Shown here one piece after another: positions 45,501-56,760 of a stretch of 64,000 bases of DNA. The stretch lies in the NCBI GenBank assembly GCA_007026445.1, contig VDMD01000001.1, forward strand, positions 372,001-436,000, written 5' to 3'. The notes under the pieces were generated by a model. That model saw only the letters and a program-made list of their open reading frames with translations, was not told the origin of the DNA and searched no databases. The stretch comes from Schizophyllum amplum (lineage: Eukaryota > Basidiomycota > Agaricomycetes > Agaricales > Schizophyllaceae). The translations under genes were made by a program, and so were the position numbers. Every line of letters starts with the position of its first letter. Position 1 is the first letter of the stretch.

Positions 45501-45746
45501 CCCGCGTCCATCCCCTTTTTTCCCCAGCTTTCCTTCTTCCTTCCCCCCACCATCGCCGTCTTCGTCTCTGCAGACACCAACCGTCACCAGCCCTTCATCC
45601 CCACCCTCGTGCATGTTCGCGAACCAGCTGTGCAGCACCCACAACTCCCATCGAGGCGTCAAGCACACGACCGCCGCGTTTGTCAGAGTTCTCTGAATCG
45701 ACCGACTCATTCCCCGTACACCATCCTACTACTCTAAAAACCAACA

Positions 45747-47563
45747 ATGGCTCCCAACACCACCCACTCCTCTGGGAGCGCTACCCCCGAGTCGCAGATC
45801 GATTCAGTGCTCTCTGTTCATCCGACGGCGGCGCGTCGCGACGCCTCGATCATCGTGCAGTCCGAGAACACGGCCTACAGCGACGAGTTCATTACCTCCA
45901 CGTTCGTCAACCGCGGCGCGGAGGTGAACGTCGTCAACGGCCAGTATCTCGTCAAGCCGACTGCCGATGAGTTCCAGTTCCAGACCAAGCGCGCCGTTGG
46001 CAAGACCGGGTGAGCATCGCGTCTATCCCGCACCTCGCACCCCCTAACGCGCTTCTCCAGCCTCATGATGGTCGGTCTCGGCGGCAACAACGGCACCACC
46101 CTGTGCGCGACCATCCTCGCCAACCGCCACAACATCACCTGGGGCACCAAGGGCGGCATGCAGCAGCCTAACTACATCGGCTCCATGTTGCGCGCGTCCA
46201 CCGTCTCCATCGGCATCGACCCAGCCACGGGCCGCGACGTCCACGTCCCGATCTCCGACGTCCTGCCCATGGTCCACCCCAACGACCTCGTCCTCGGCGG
46301 CTGGGACATCTCGGGCCTACCCATGGACAAGGCCATGAAGCGCGCCAAGGTCCTCGACTACGACCTCCAGCGCCAGGTCGAGCCGCTCATGGCCGAGCTC
46401 GGCAAGCCCCTCCCCTCCATCTACTACCCGGACTACATCGCCGCCAACCAGGAGGCTCGCGCAGACAACGTGCTCCCCGGCGCGGACAAGCAGGCCCACC
46501 TCGAGCAGATCCGCGCCGACATCCGCGCCTTTAAGAAGGACCACGGTCTCGACCGCGTCATCGTCTTCTGGACCGCGAACACCGAGCGCTACAGCGACAT
46601 CATCCCGGGCGTCAACGACACCGCGGACGCGCTCCTTGCCTCCATCAAGTCCTCGCACGACGAGATCGCCCCGTCGACCGTCTTCGCTGTCGCCGCCATC
46701 CTCGAGGGCGAGCCCTTCGTGAACGGCGCGCCCCAGAACACGTTCGTGCCCGGTGTCGTCCAGCTCGCCGAGCGCGCCAAGGCCTTCATCGGCGGCGACG
46801 ACCTCAAGTCCGGGCAGACGAAGCTCAAGTCCGTCCTCGCCGAGTTCCTCGTCAACGCGGGCATCAAGCCGCTCTCCATCGCGTCCTACAACCATCTCGG
46901 CAACAACGACGGGCACAACCTGTCTGCCGAGCGCCAGTTCCGCAGCAAGGAGATCAGCAAGAGCAGCGTCGTCGACGACATGGTGGACGCGAACCGTCTG
47001 CTGTACAAGGCGCCCGAGGTTGACGCCAAGGGCCAGCCGGTCGGCAAGGGCGAGCACCCGGACCACATCGTGGTCATCAAGTACGTGCCCGCGGTTGGGG
47101 ACTCGAAGCGCGCGATCGACGAGTACTACTCGGAGATCTTCTGCGGCGGGCGCCAGACGATCAACATCTTCAACGAGTGCGAGGTGAGTATCGTTGATTG
47201 AGGCTTTGCATGCATACTGACGAACGGTCCAGGACTCGCTGCTCGCGACGCCCCTCATCCTCGACCTGGCGATCCTCACCGAGCTCCTGACGCGCGTCCA
47301 GTACCGCAAGTCGGCCGCCGGCGCAGACTTCCAGCCGCTCTACTCGGTGCTGTCGCTCCTCTCGTACATGCTCAAGGCGCCCCTTGTCAAGCCTGGTGAG
47401 TGGCTATCCATCATGTGCTCCCTTCTGCATGCTGACCTCCCTCGTAGGCACGGAGGTCGTCAACAGCCTCGGCCGCCAGCGCAACGCGCTCGAGGCGTTC
47501 CTCAAGGCCTGCATTGGTCTCGAGGGCAGCAGCGACCTGCTTCTGCAGACGCGCCTCTGGTAG
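45747..47563 (+). CDS. INO1: Inositol-3-phosphate synthase
   Basis: A cytosolic NAD-dependent enzyme converting glucose 6-phosphate to myo-inositol 3-phosphate, the entry to phosphatidylinositol and inositol phosphate synthesis. Exons 45747-46009, 46061-47183, 47232-47395 and 47448-47563 join in frame to about 554 residues, slightly above the usual ~530. Signatures: the NAD-binding [107 protein letters not shown] and the C-terminal [11 protein letters not shown]. All family blocks are present and uninterrupted. It faces away from the sugar transporter gene, which would supply hexose, but no functional link is proven. Confidence 0.97.
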
Positions 47564-47917
47564 ATGGGGGAGTGGGTTTTGAATGTGTTGACGAGTAGTG
47601 CGCCGTTTAACCGGCCGCCGGACGAACGCCTGCCATTCAACTGGTGTACGGCCTGTTTCTGTAGAACGTGTGTTTGCTTCTGAATCGATTATGTGTGCTC
47701 TCCATCGTGCGGCCCCGGTACCTGTCGCTTGCCTCAAGATTCCGCGTCAAACGCGACCGGAAAGCCTCAAGAAAGCATCGAGGAGGGGAAATTGAGAAGT
47801 ACAGCAGCGGACGTGTCGCGTCTTGCAATCCACGTGACCGCGATACTGCAAGTTTAACTTGGCCAATGGCCATTCTGCGCGTGTTCGGCTTGCTTCAGAC
47901 CACGACCATACCTCATT

Positions 47918-49498
47918 ATGACTGACAGAGCACCCTCCGTGCAGTCATTCGCCAGCGCGGAAGACATGTCCTCACCTACTCCGGCGCCCAACGTGGAGTT
48001 TAGGCAATCCAGCGACTTGCAGTCAGACGCGCCTGACCTGACCTTCAAGAATGCTGAAAAGAGTCCTCGCTTCTACCTGCCCGACGGGAACGTCGAATTC
48101 TAGGTGAGCTCAGCCCTTCGCCTGCCTATCAACCCCCCTTCTGACCGCCTTGGGTGGGACACTGCAGCTCGACGATGGCACTTTGTACCGCGTCCATCGC
48201 TACTTTCTCGATGCTCACTCGCCCATGTTCGCCGCGGAATACATCTACCGCAGAGGCGCGGTGGAGGGTCTCACCGTCCGCTTGCCCAACATCTTGAGCA
48301 TCGACTTCGAGCGTTTCCTGTCCTTGATATATCCCTCGTGAGTATCCATTCCGTTGTCTCTAGCGTCCTTCTTCCTCATAACGGTCTAGGGCAATTGGCG
48401 AGTGTGACCTTTACTCAGTCGACGAATGGACGTCTGTTTTGCGCCTCGCGACCAAGTGGTCGATCCCTCGTCTGCGCGCACTTGCCATTCGCGAGATCGA
48501 GCCCAAGGCCAGCGCGCTGGACAAGATTGTCATCGCCCGCGAGTTTGTCCTTGGGTCCTCGTGGCTGGCGCCTGCTTTCATCGCCATCTGCTCGTCGCCC
48601 AAGTGGTTGGAATACGAAGAAGCGGAGCGCCTTGGCCTCCGGTCTGTAGTCGAGGTTGGACGGATCAGGGAAGAGCACCGTAATGCCGGTGTCACTGGAT
48701 GCTGCTATGATGTTGCCGCTGCCGTCCTTGCATCGCCTATCCTTGTTCCGTCGCCTCCCGTGGTTTTGTCCTCCTCTCCGAACGGCTCGACACAGGACGT
48801 TCCGGTCTCTGTGGCTCCTCAGCTTCCGGACTCAGAGATGGCCAACGAGGCCACTGCAGGAGGGACGCCTCTCACCATTCGTTCCGATGTCGCTTCTGAG
48901 ATTCAGGACGAGCAGGAACCATCAGTGGACCCCTGCGCGTCCTCCGAACCTCTCGACCGCGCCCTCCACGCCCTCAACCTCGCGAACTGCAATGCAAACC
49001 ACGGAATGCCTGCCGGCACGTACCGCATCGTCGAGGAACTTCTGCTCAACACCAAAGTATCGAAGGGACCTGCAGCATTCTCGTACACCTTCTCCAAGTC
49101 CAGGATGATTCCGGGTCTGGCTGTGCAGCGTGTGAGGCTTCGCGTCGCCGTGCTTGTCGCTCGCGAGCTGTTGCGGCGCAGCAAGATCTCAACGATGAAG
49201 AACAAGGGACTGTTGCGAATGCTTCAGCGGCAACTCGAGGAGCGACTAGGTTCGGGAATATACGACGTACTGACGGTGTCGATTCCCAACGATAAGAATG
49301 GCTCGACGTTGTTGTCCGCAGTTCGTGACGGGCTGACGGAGTGGGTTCTCAGTCTTTCCCTTGACTTTGCCTGCTGACTATCCTGCACGCAGGAAACACC
49401 TGGTTGTGCGGGAAATCCCCTCCTCTTCTTACAGTGAATGGCTCCAACTAGAAGTCACGATTCCGCGTAGGAACGAAGTCGACACCTTCCGCGTTTAG
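47918..49498 (+). pseudogene. BTB/POZ-domain gene, copy 2, with nonsense codon at the first splice junction
   Basis: This is the paralogue of the gene at 35672-37211. Exon 1 (47918-48103) reads MTDRAPSVQSFASAEDMSSP to FYLPDGNVEF and then TAG, directly before GTGAGC. In copy 1 the same codon is CAG (LELQ then GTGAGC), so a C-to-T change stops the protein at residue 62. Downstream exons stay open: LDDGTLYRVHRYFLDAHSPMF, IYPS, EWTSVLRLATKWSIPRLRAL and a long frame to 49377. The last intron also looks worn: copy 1 has GAGTT|GTGAGT, while here GAGTGGGTTCTC offers no phase-correct GT donor into the conserved tail that ends at 49498. A recent pseudogene is the simplest reading. Readthrough or a different annotated start cannot be excluded. 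Confidence 0.7.
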
Positions 49499-49669
49499 GT
49501 GTAACGATTCGAAGCGAAACGAAACTTGACCGACTCACTGACTACGGCTTCCAGTATGGAAGTGCAATGCAATGTGGGCAGACTGAGTGGAGAATACAAT
49601 TAGCAATTGTACATATGGACAGTATAACAAAGACACAGCACGATAACGAAATCCCCCGCAAAGTCCTAC

Positions 49670-52600
49670 TTAAAACCAACTCGGCCGCTCTGAGCTACCC
49701 GCATCTTGATAGGACTGCTCCTGAGGGTACGGAAAAAACTCAGGCGGTGAAGGCTCCACTTGCGGAAGTTGCTGCGCTGACACGGCTGTCGACCATGGTC
49801 TGCAGGTTGTATGTCAGTCAAAAGCGTAGGGAGAGTCGACAAATGATGATCAGATAGAGGCATGGAGCAACCCAACTTACTCAAAATCCGGGGGCAACGT
49901 ATTCGCCCACATCTGCCACGCCTCATCCATCCCCGGGTTGCTCGCCATCTCCTCCGGCGGGTACGCCAGCATCTGCTCCATTTGACTCGTCGAGAGCTGC
50001 CTGATCCAGGTTTCTGAGGACGCGAAGTCAATCGTGGATATACCTCCGTCGGTGGGGTGGACATTGCCGGTAGGAGCGAGTCCACTGTTAGAGTTAACGT
50101 CGCCGGCAGAAGGTACTCGGCCAGCAGCCAGTTCGCCGGGCACTTGCATCCCTTGTTGCATCGCATTATACGCCGGATCCCTCAAAAGCTCCGTACCCGC
50201 CGCGCCATTGAACCACTCGTGCAGAGTAGGCGTCGGCGCAGGGGGTACCGACGCTCCTGCCGTAGCTGATGTTGAGTCTGGTGTCTCCGCCATACGCGAG
50301 GACGGCGTATCCGGCACGCGCGAATGGAGGAACTGCTCGGAGGGCGACATCAGGTCCATGAAATTGTATGGTGCTGTCTCCGTGCTGGCTTCCTGAGGGG
50401 GTAGTTTGAAGGGAGCGGCCCCCCCTGTGTCGGTGCCATCACGGCCTCGCTTGCCCAGGTTTTTATGTGCGGCGCTGAGGCCGGAGAGGATGTCCCTATA
50501 CAGTGTCGATCAGTGAGTTGACCGTCTAATTTCTTGTTGAGGACGCACCAGAATCGACCAGCTGTGACCCATCTTGATTTGAAACGGTAGTCAGCCATGC
50601 ATGTGGGTAGATTCCAATGCACGCACCTGGTTTCCAACGCCTTCATGTAATCCATGCACATATTGACCTCTTTGTACTCCTTCAGCCTATCGACGCTATG
50701 CCCACTCGTCGCCTTCTCCTTCGTCCAAAGACTGAGAATCAGCACGACGCCGGCCGAGGATATCGCCGACTGCATCGTTCTGGATCAACACCTACCAACA
50801 ATCGACGAGCAGGTCACACACCATGGCATACGGTTGGAGGCGGTGCGACCGCTTCAGGTGCACGTCGATAGCATGAGCGCACGACCGCGCGGCGCTGGTG
50901 CATATCTCGAGCGAGGGCAGGCCGACCGGGCGTGAATTTTCCAACGGGGTAATGAAGGGCTTGTGGATGAGGATTTGTGTATGCGTGTAGAAAGTCTGCA
51001 AGAACATTTGATGGTCGAGGTAGTCGATGTTCGTCTCCTCGGGATTCCATCGTACTGTAATTATGCCATTAGTATATTATGATACGAAGATCTCAGAACA
51101 ACACGAACAATGTTGCGGTAGCACGTCTTGCCACTTGTTGAGCGCAGAGTCCAATTCCGTAATGACCTGCCGCTCCCATCCTTCCTCGATTACGCCCGCG
51201 AACAACTGCGTCCTGTTGATAGTATACTGCCCTTTGATAAGCATAAATTTCCCAACGAAAAAGCATGCACCAAACCAACAATGGTGCGTAAAGTCATCTC
51301 CACGATCCTCGTCAGCCGGATCCACGCAACAAACGTTGAAGCCACGGCCGGCTTCTCCGGCGGCTGCTTCCACGCCTGGTCTGGATCTGGCGGATCCCAG
51401 TACTCGTCGTCCACCTCCATCGGGTAACGAATGCTGAATCTGTTGCAATGTTAGTGATGGGAAGAGCGATCTATTGAAGGAGACGCACTCTTCGTCCTGG
51501 ATAGCGCACGCCCGGCCTAGGGTTGCGCTGAATATTCGGTCGAAGCCAACGAGGATCCTGACAGAATATTACTCAGTTGAGCAGTAGAGTGAAGGATGAC
51601 AGCAGCGCACCAAAAACAGCGATTCCATAATTCATCTTCGATCGTGATTTTCTTGCGAGTCCGCCGTCTGTGCGCACCTGCATCTTGAGCGAAGCGGATT
51701 GCGACACCAATACGGGTCCAAACATGAAGGCCTACGACCATTGATGCCGCATACATGAAGAGGACGGAAAGCTGGGATGCATTATCAGTAATAATGAAAA
51801 GCAGATTTCGCCGAAGAAAAGACCAACGCAGTGTATCTGTATATCCTGAAGCTTTGGCGGTATTATCATGGGCTTGCGGACCATCTCAACCTGGCTGTAG
51901 TAAGACCAGCCTGGGAGGATGAATGTATGCTAGGGAGCTACGCTGCAGGATCACGTACCAGCCGAATGCTTCGACGCCGAAGGGTCCGCCAATACCCTAG
52001 GGTCATCAGAGTACCGTGCGCCTATCGCGCAAACAACAAGCAGAATGCAGGCAAAATTAGTATCCCCCGCGTGCGCCATCGTATTCAGCTGCTCCATGAA
52101 CGTCGGTCGGTGAATGACAGGGAACAGCGCGTTCACGTGCTCAAAGTACAGGTTGACGAGGTTGTGCAAGAGCACGCGCTCCGGAAAAATGAAGGTCGGA
52201 CGCGCGGGGGCGGATATTTCGAGCTCCCAGGGCCGGGGCAGCCAGTAGTCAAGCCGGCGAGTGAAGTAGAAGCGGTCGGCGAGATTCTTGTCCTCCGCGG
52301 TGCGGAGGTGAATGGCCTGCCAGATCAGCTGGGAGGGGCATGAGCGGTCGGCTCGCGAGACTCGTTGAGAGCTTGCTCACGTATGCTGTACCACGGTAGT
52401 CAGGATATGATGGCAGCAAGAGAAGCGGCACGCGCACCTGTACTAGATCGCCCCATGTGCCGCACGTAATCCCTGCCAATGTCCAGGTTCTTCATGGACT
52501 GTATGAAGCCTGCGCTATCGGGGTCAAACTCCTCTGAGGGCGGGAAGGTTTTCTCCCAGGATTCGACTTGGTCCTTCGGCGGTGTCGCCTGTCTTCGATC

Positions 52601-53333
52601 ATCCCTGCTCAGCGCCTTCGCGACGAAGTCCTTCGGGGTGGAGGAGCTGCCGGCGTTGTCGCTGCTGGAGCCTGGACTGGGATGGGAGGAGTCGTACTGG
52701 TTCCCCTAATGAATACACGCAAAGGACTGCATATATGCGCGCGAACTCACCGATTGGAGCTGCGTCTCGAGTTCTGTGACACGGTTCTGAAGTTCCGTTA
52801 TTCGTGCTTCAAGGGCTTCGATGTAGCTGGGGAGGGGGAACCGTTAGACGCTTCCCCTGATCATGAGTTGGGGAACGCATACTTGCGATTCATTGTTTGC
52901 TTCTAGTAAAACGTGAGCATTATACAAGGATCGCCAGAAACTACACACACCTTCATCGTATCATCAAAAGTACACTCGACCTGGTTCAGAGTGCAGTTCA
53001 TGCATGTCCTCCCCGACAGCGGATCCGCATCGCCTGCAATTCCGTTCAGTATAAAGTCGCCCTTCCTGATGGACTACGCACATCGGGCCTTCCTCCTCCT
53101 GCAGTAGTCGCATGCCCTGTCGGCTTTCTTTCTCTTCAGAAGCAGATCTGCGTTGCTCATGGACGACGACGCCTGCGACTGGGACGCCATGTCAACTGGC
53201 GATGACGAACAGTCCGCGAGTGATGGGGGGAGCGAAGCAGGAGATCCGTGTACGCCCTCACTATTCCCGGCTATAGGGCACGGCGAGTGCGAAGTCCAGG
53301 TTGAGTCAAGGGTAACCTATTGAAGTGCTTCAT
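49670..53333 (-). CDS. Zn(II)2Cys6 transcription factor with fungal-specific domain, copy C
   Basis: Third paralogue of the regulators at 195-5872 and 6579-10097, on the opposite strand. It has the zinc cluster ACDYCRRRKARC plus CMNC..ECTF across an intron, the coiled-coil linker YIEALEARITELQNRVTELE, the fungal_trans blocks (LYFEHVNALFPVIHRPTF, VCAIGARYSDDPR, ITIEDELWNRCFW, MTLRTI, WNPEETNIDYLD, LIHKPFITPLENSRPVGLPS) and an end in ERPSWF. It is complete and more diverged than A and B are from each other. One intron of A and B (between LK and EYKE) is absent here. The MKHFN start (ATG 53333) is conserved and can be spliced in frame to MASQSQ (ATG 53190) using a weak GTTACC donor; 53190 is the alternative start. 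Target genes unknown. Confidence 0.82.
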
Positions 53334-53701
53334 GATGATTCTGAAGTTCGCAATTTCAAATAACTCAACACTGCCGTGCGCAGCCACTCAGTACTCAGCC
53401 TCGGCATCATACTGATGAACACCGGCAAGGTTCTTCCTACTTACGAGCTCTGAGAACATGGCCAGACAGGACAGTCATGCACACCTCAAGATGTGGACAG
53501 CATATCAATGGATTCAGAGGGCGCGGATGCCGCATTCGTTCTGCGAGAAAATAGATAAATAGGTTAAAATCATGATATGAATACAGCAACGACAGGTCGT
53601 GAGGACGAGGCTCTTTGGCTACCTCTTCATAAATATGACAATAAGTAAGTGCGCGAGGAAGTAAGGAGAGGAATGGTCGTGAGCCGTAACGTGAAAAGCA
53701 A

Positions 53702-54790
53702 TCAGCAATCGGCCTTGTACTCGCCGTTCGTCGTGGTATCGACGACCGAGTCGAACTTGAGATACGTCGAGCGGTCATCCTTGTTGCTCAGGATCTCCTC
53801 GATCTTTAAAGCCCCTGTTGTATGCCTAAGCACTGACTCCAGCATTGTCAACTCTCAAAGCAACTCACACTTGTAGTGGTCCTTCGTCTTGTCGTCGTAC
53901 TCAAACCACACCCAGCCCTGCGCAACGAACGGCACCTGCCCCGAGCCCTTCGTCGTGCATGTCTTCACATCAAACTTGACGCCGCACTTGCCGTCCTTGG
54001 GCACGGCGATGGCAACCGTCTGCGTTGTCTGCTGGTTCGACTCGGAGGACTCGGAGTTGGAGAGCGTATTCGTGATCATTGTGGACAGCGAGGTGGACGA
54101 GGTGACGTCCGCGACCTCGGGAATGCCGATCTTGACGTCGACGGTCTCGCCCACTGAGATGGCGGACTCCTCTGCGAGAGCGTGAGCGAGTATGCTTGGG
54201 AGGCAAAAACCAATGTTGACGCACGGGATACGGTCTGCTGGGAGGTGTACTTTGTGCCCGTGGTCTGGCTGACCGTCGCGGTCCCGTTCGTCCCGCTGAT
54301 ATCAGTGTCCAACGTCTGCGTCTGAGTGGTGCACTCAGGGTCGCCGTCGATGGTGATGTCGCCCGCGTCCTCCGCGCACACCTGCGCTGGCTGCTCAGGG
54401 AACTGTCAAGCATACGTCAGCCACTATATCCCCCACATACATGATCAGGGAACTCACGTCCTCATCGTTGGTCACAATCTTCCACGAGCCATCGCCCCAG
54501 TTGTCCTTCGCCTGCTGCTCGAGCGTGTCCCACCCGGGCAGCTTCTTCGCGTCGTCGGCGCTGAGTGCGCTGCACGCGCCGCCGTCGCGACGCTCGGGAG
54601 CCGCGTCGCGCTCGACGACACCGAGGTAGGTGCCGCGCGCGTCATACGCGAGCACACGCCGCGACAGCTGGTCGAAGGCCAGGCGCGACGCCTCTCGTGG
54701 CACCCCGACAAAGCTGGGCTCGGGCGTCGGGGTCGCATTGGCGCAGAGCGCGAGGGCCAAAGAGGCGAAGACGAAAGAAAAGCGGGCCAT
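53702..54790 (-). CDS. Secreted aerolysin-like (ETX/MTX2-type) protein
   Basis: ATG 54790 begins a signal peptide (MARFSFVFASLALALCANA). An extracellular domain of about 120 residues follows, then a Ser/Thr-alternating strand region. The second half has the order seen in aerolysin-type beta-pore formers: a V-x-V-K-I-G-I-P-x-V-A-D strand, long amphipathic strands rich in Ser, Thr, Asn and Gln that could form the insertion hairpin, an A-V-P-K-D-G-K turn, and the strand VPFVAQGWVWFEYDD. Three introns (about 54397-54460, 54173-54235 and 53812-53870) separate four exons; the end is NGEYKADC. Basidiomycetes are known to encode such proteins for defence. The assignment rests on pattern only; pore formation and target are not shown. 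Confidence 0.55.
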
Positions 54791-56760
54791 ATTGAAAGAG
54801 GGCGGTGGTTGGGACGATGGAAGCAGAGAAGGGAGGCGGGAGGGGACTGATGCTGAGGGAAGACGGCGGAGGATGCTTACCTTTTATACTGACTCTCAAG
54901 TCGTAGACTTGCAGAGGCGGTGGAGCGAGAGGTATGATCAGGGAGCACCTCATCAGGATGATTGCCTTTTTACAGAAAATGACCGTGTTTCGGGCGCTTG
55001 CCTGGGAGGTGGTGAAGCAGCAACGATGGTGTCGTCAACGTTTTGAGTCTTCGCCGTCGCGGAAGTCGCCGGCAAGGGAGATCTTCAGGTAAGGGAGATC
55101 TTCAGGTAAGGGAGATCTTCACGCAATAACTGCGCACGCGGTGGGAGATGAACAAAACAGGCCAAAGGATAGGTCTTTGTCTTCCAAGCTCTTGGGAAAT
55201 ATCGGGTGCTGGCCTTGTCGAGAAATCTAGTCCCCAAAGCAGCTGCAGACGCACAAGGCGAGAAATTCAACTTCAAGCAGATGGGATGTTGACATAGGCT
55301 GAAGGAGGGAATGGTCGTCATCCATCCCGACAAACAGCCTGAGACAGATTCAGATAAGTAACAGATCACCTCCCCTTCCTCTGGAACATGAACGTGAACA
55401 GTGGGCGCAGTAAGCTCAGGTTGGTGAGGAGCGCTGACGTTGGGGTCATGACTGGGTCATGATGAGCATGAGAGTCAAGAGGGGTCAATCAGCAAATCAT
55501 CGGCCCGAAGCACCGATGCATCAATGCATCATGCAGGACCCACAAGTGGTCCTTAGTCGGAATCCAGACTTAGGTTTACTTCACGCCTCAAAAAGGACCT
55601 TGGTCGATGGTGCCACCGCTGAACGTTGCCGCTAAGTATCAGGGGCAGCAACATAACCGTCTTTGCAGGCCTGACGAAGTTCAAGTTATCACATGCCCTT
55701 CCGATCAACATCCTGGCAGTGGATTGCGAGCACAGATGCAGCGACATCGCTAGTGGTGCGCCGACCGGGTCTGCCTTTGCTACAACGCCTGAGTTGCTGA
55801 ATCATGACGCTTTCGTGCCGCACCTGAATGGTCGTATTACGAGATGTCATCACGCTTGGTCTTTATACAATTCCGCACTGCAGGAAGTTCGGCGCACGGC
55901 TCACATATGAGTAGGTCTTATGGATCCAATGGCAGGCCACCTCAATTACTCGTGAAGACGGACCGAGACGTGCAGACCGGGAGAACAAAGGCGACCGAAA
56001 ACGGAAGGCTTTGTTCTTGATTTAAACACGTGGATTGATCGGCTCGACCTCGACGACCTAAACCGGGAGAATCACATTTTGGCCGTGCGCTCGCAGTCAT
56101 TCACCAAGTAGGATATTCTGGCACTTGACTTACTCCCAATACGAGACTGTTTAGCCTGTATGAATTGCTCTGAGTGGCAAGTTCTTCTTGTCCGTTGAAG
56201 CCCATTCTGACTTACGGAGTCTATAATAACATCCGAATTCGCAGTCTTTTTATTCCTCTTTGGAAGCATGACAGCTCGAATTCCTTATTGGGTTATCTTC
56301 CTTTGTTCCTTTCTCATCTCGACCGAACCTTCACACCGACGATGAGAAAAAACACGATCACCGTGAGACGGTAAACTGGGCATCTTATTGTTCCCTTCCG
56401 GAACGACAAGGTCAGTGTTAGTGTTTCAGCTCTACCGGAGTGTACTTACCACTTTCAACCAGAATTGCCCTGTATGTGCGTGAATGGGAAGCACGATATT
56501 CCAAAGGTTCTTAAGGCCGGTGGGCTTTTCTCGCTTCTTTACCAACGAATCTCTCTTACGACTTCCGGACGTCCTGTTCATGCCTCACGGCTCTTATATT
56601 GACGAAACTCAGACACGCTCTCCGAAACTGCACGATCTCCGAAATAACACGATCTCCAACGCTTACGCTGAAGACCACTCTGCTATGGCTCACCGCAGTG
56701 CGTGAATTTCGCCACAATCGGTTCTCTTGCTGACGTCCCTCGCCAGGATGCAATTGCATT
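54791..56760. other. 2 kb region without recognised genes
   Basis: Upstream of the aerolysin-like gene and before the 56.8 kb gene. It contains a 17-bp tandem repeat (55074-55121) and AT-richer sequence from about 56000. Frames of 60-94 codons are scattered and lack coding composition. Promoters of both flanking genes must lie here. Old element remnants are possible, but no paired ends were found. Confidence 0.5.
55074..55121 (+). repeat. 17-bp tandem repeat, 2.8 copies
   Basis: The unit AAGGGAGATCTTCAGGT occurs twice perfectly and a third time truncated. It is in non-coding DNA about 280 bases upstream of the aerolysin-like gene start. Confidence 0.9.

Noticed and set aside
46317..47309. 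330-codon minus-strand open frame across INO1
   Set aside because: It is the antisense shadow of a GC-rich, strongly biased coding exon. It is rich in Val, Asp and Leu repeats and matches no family.
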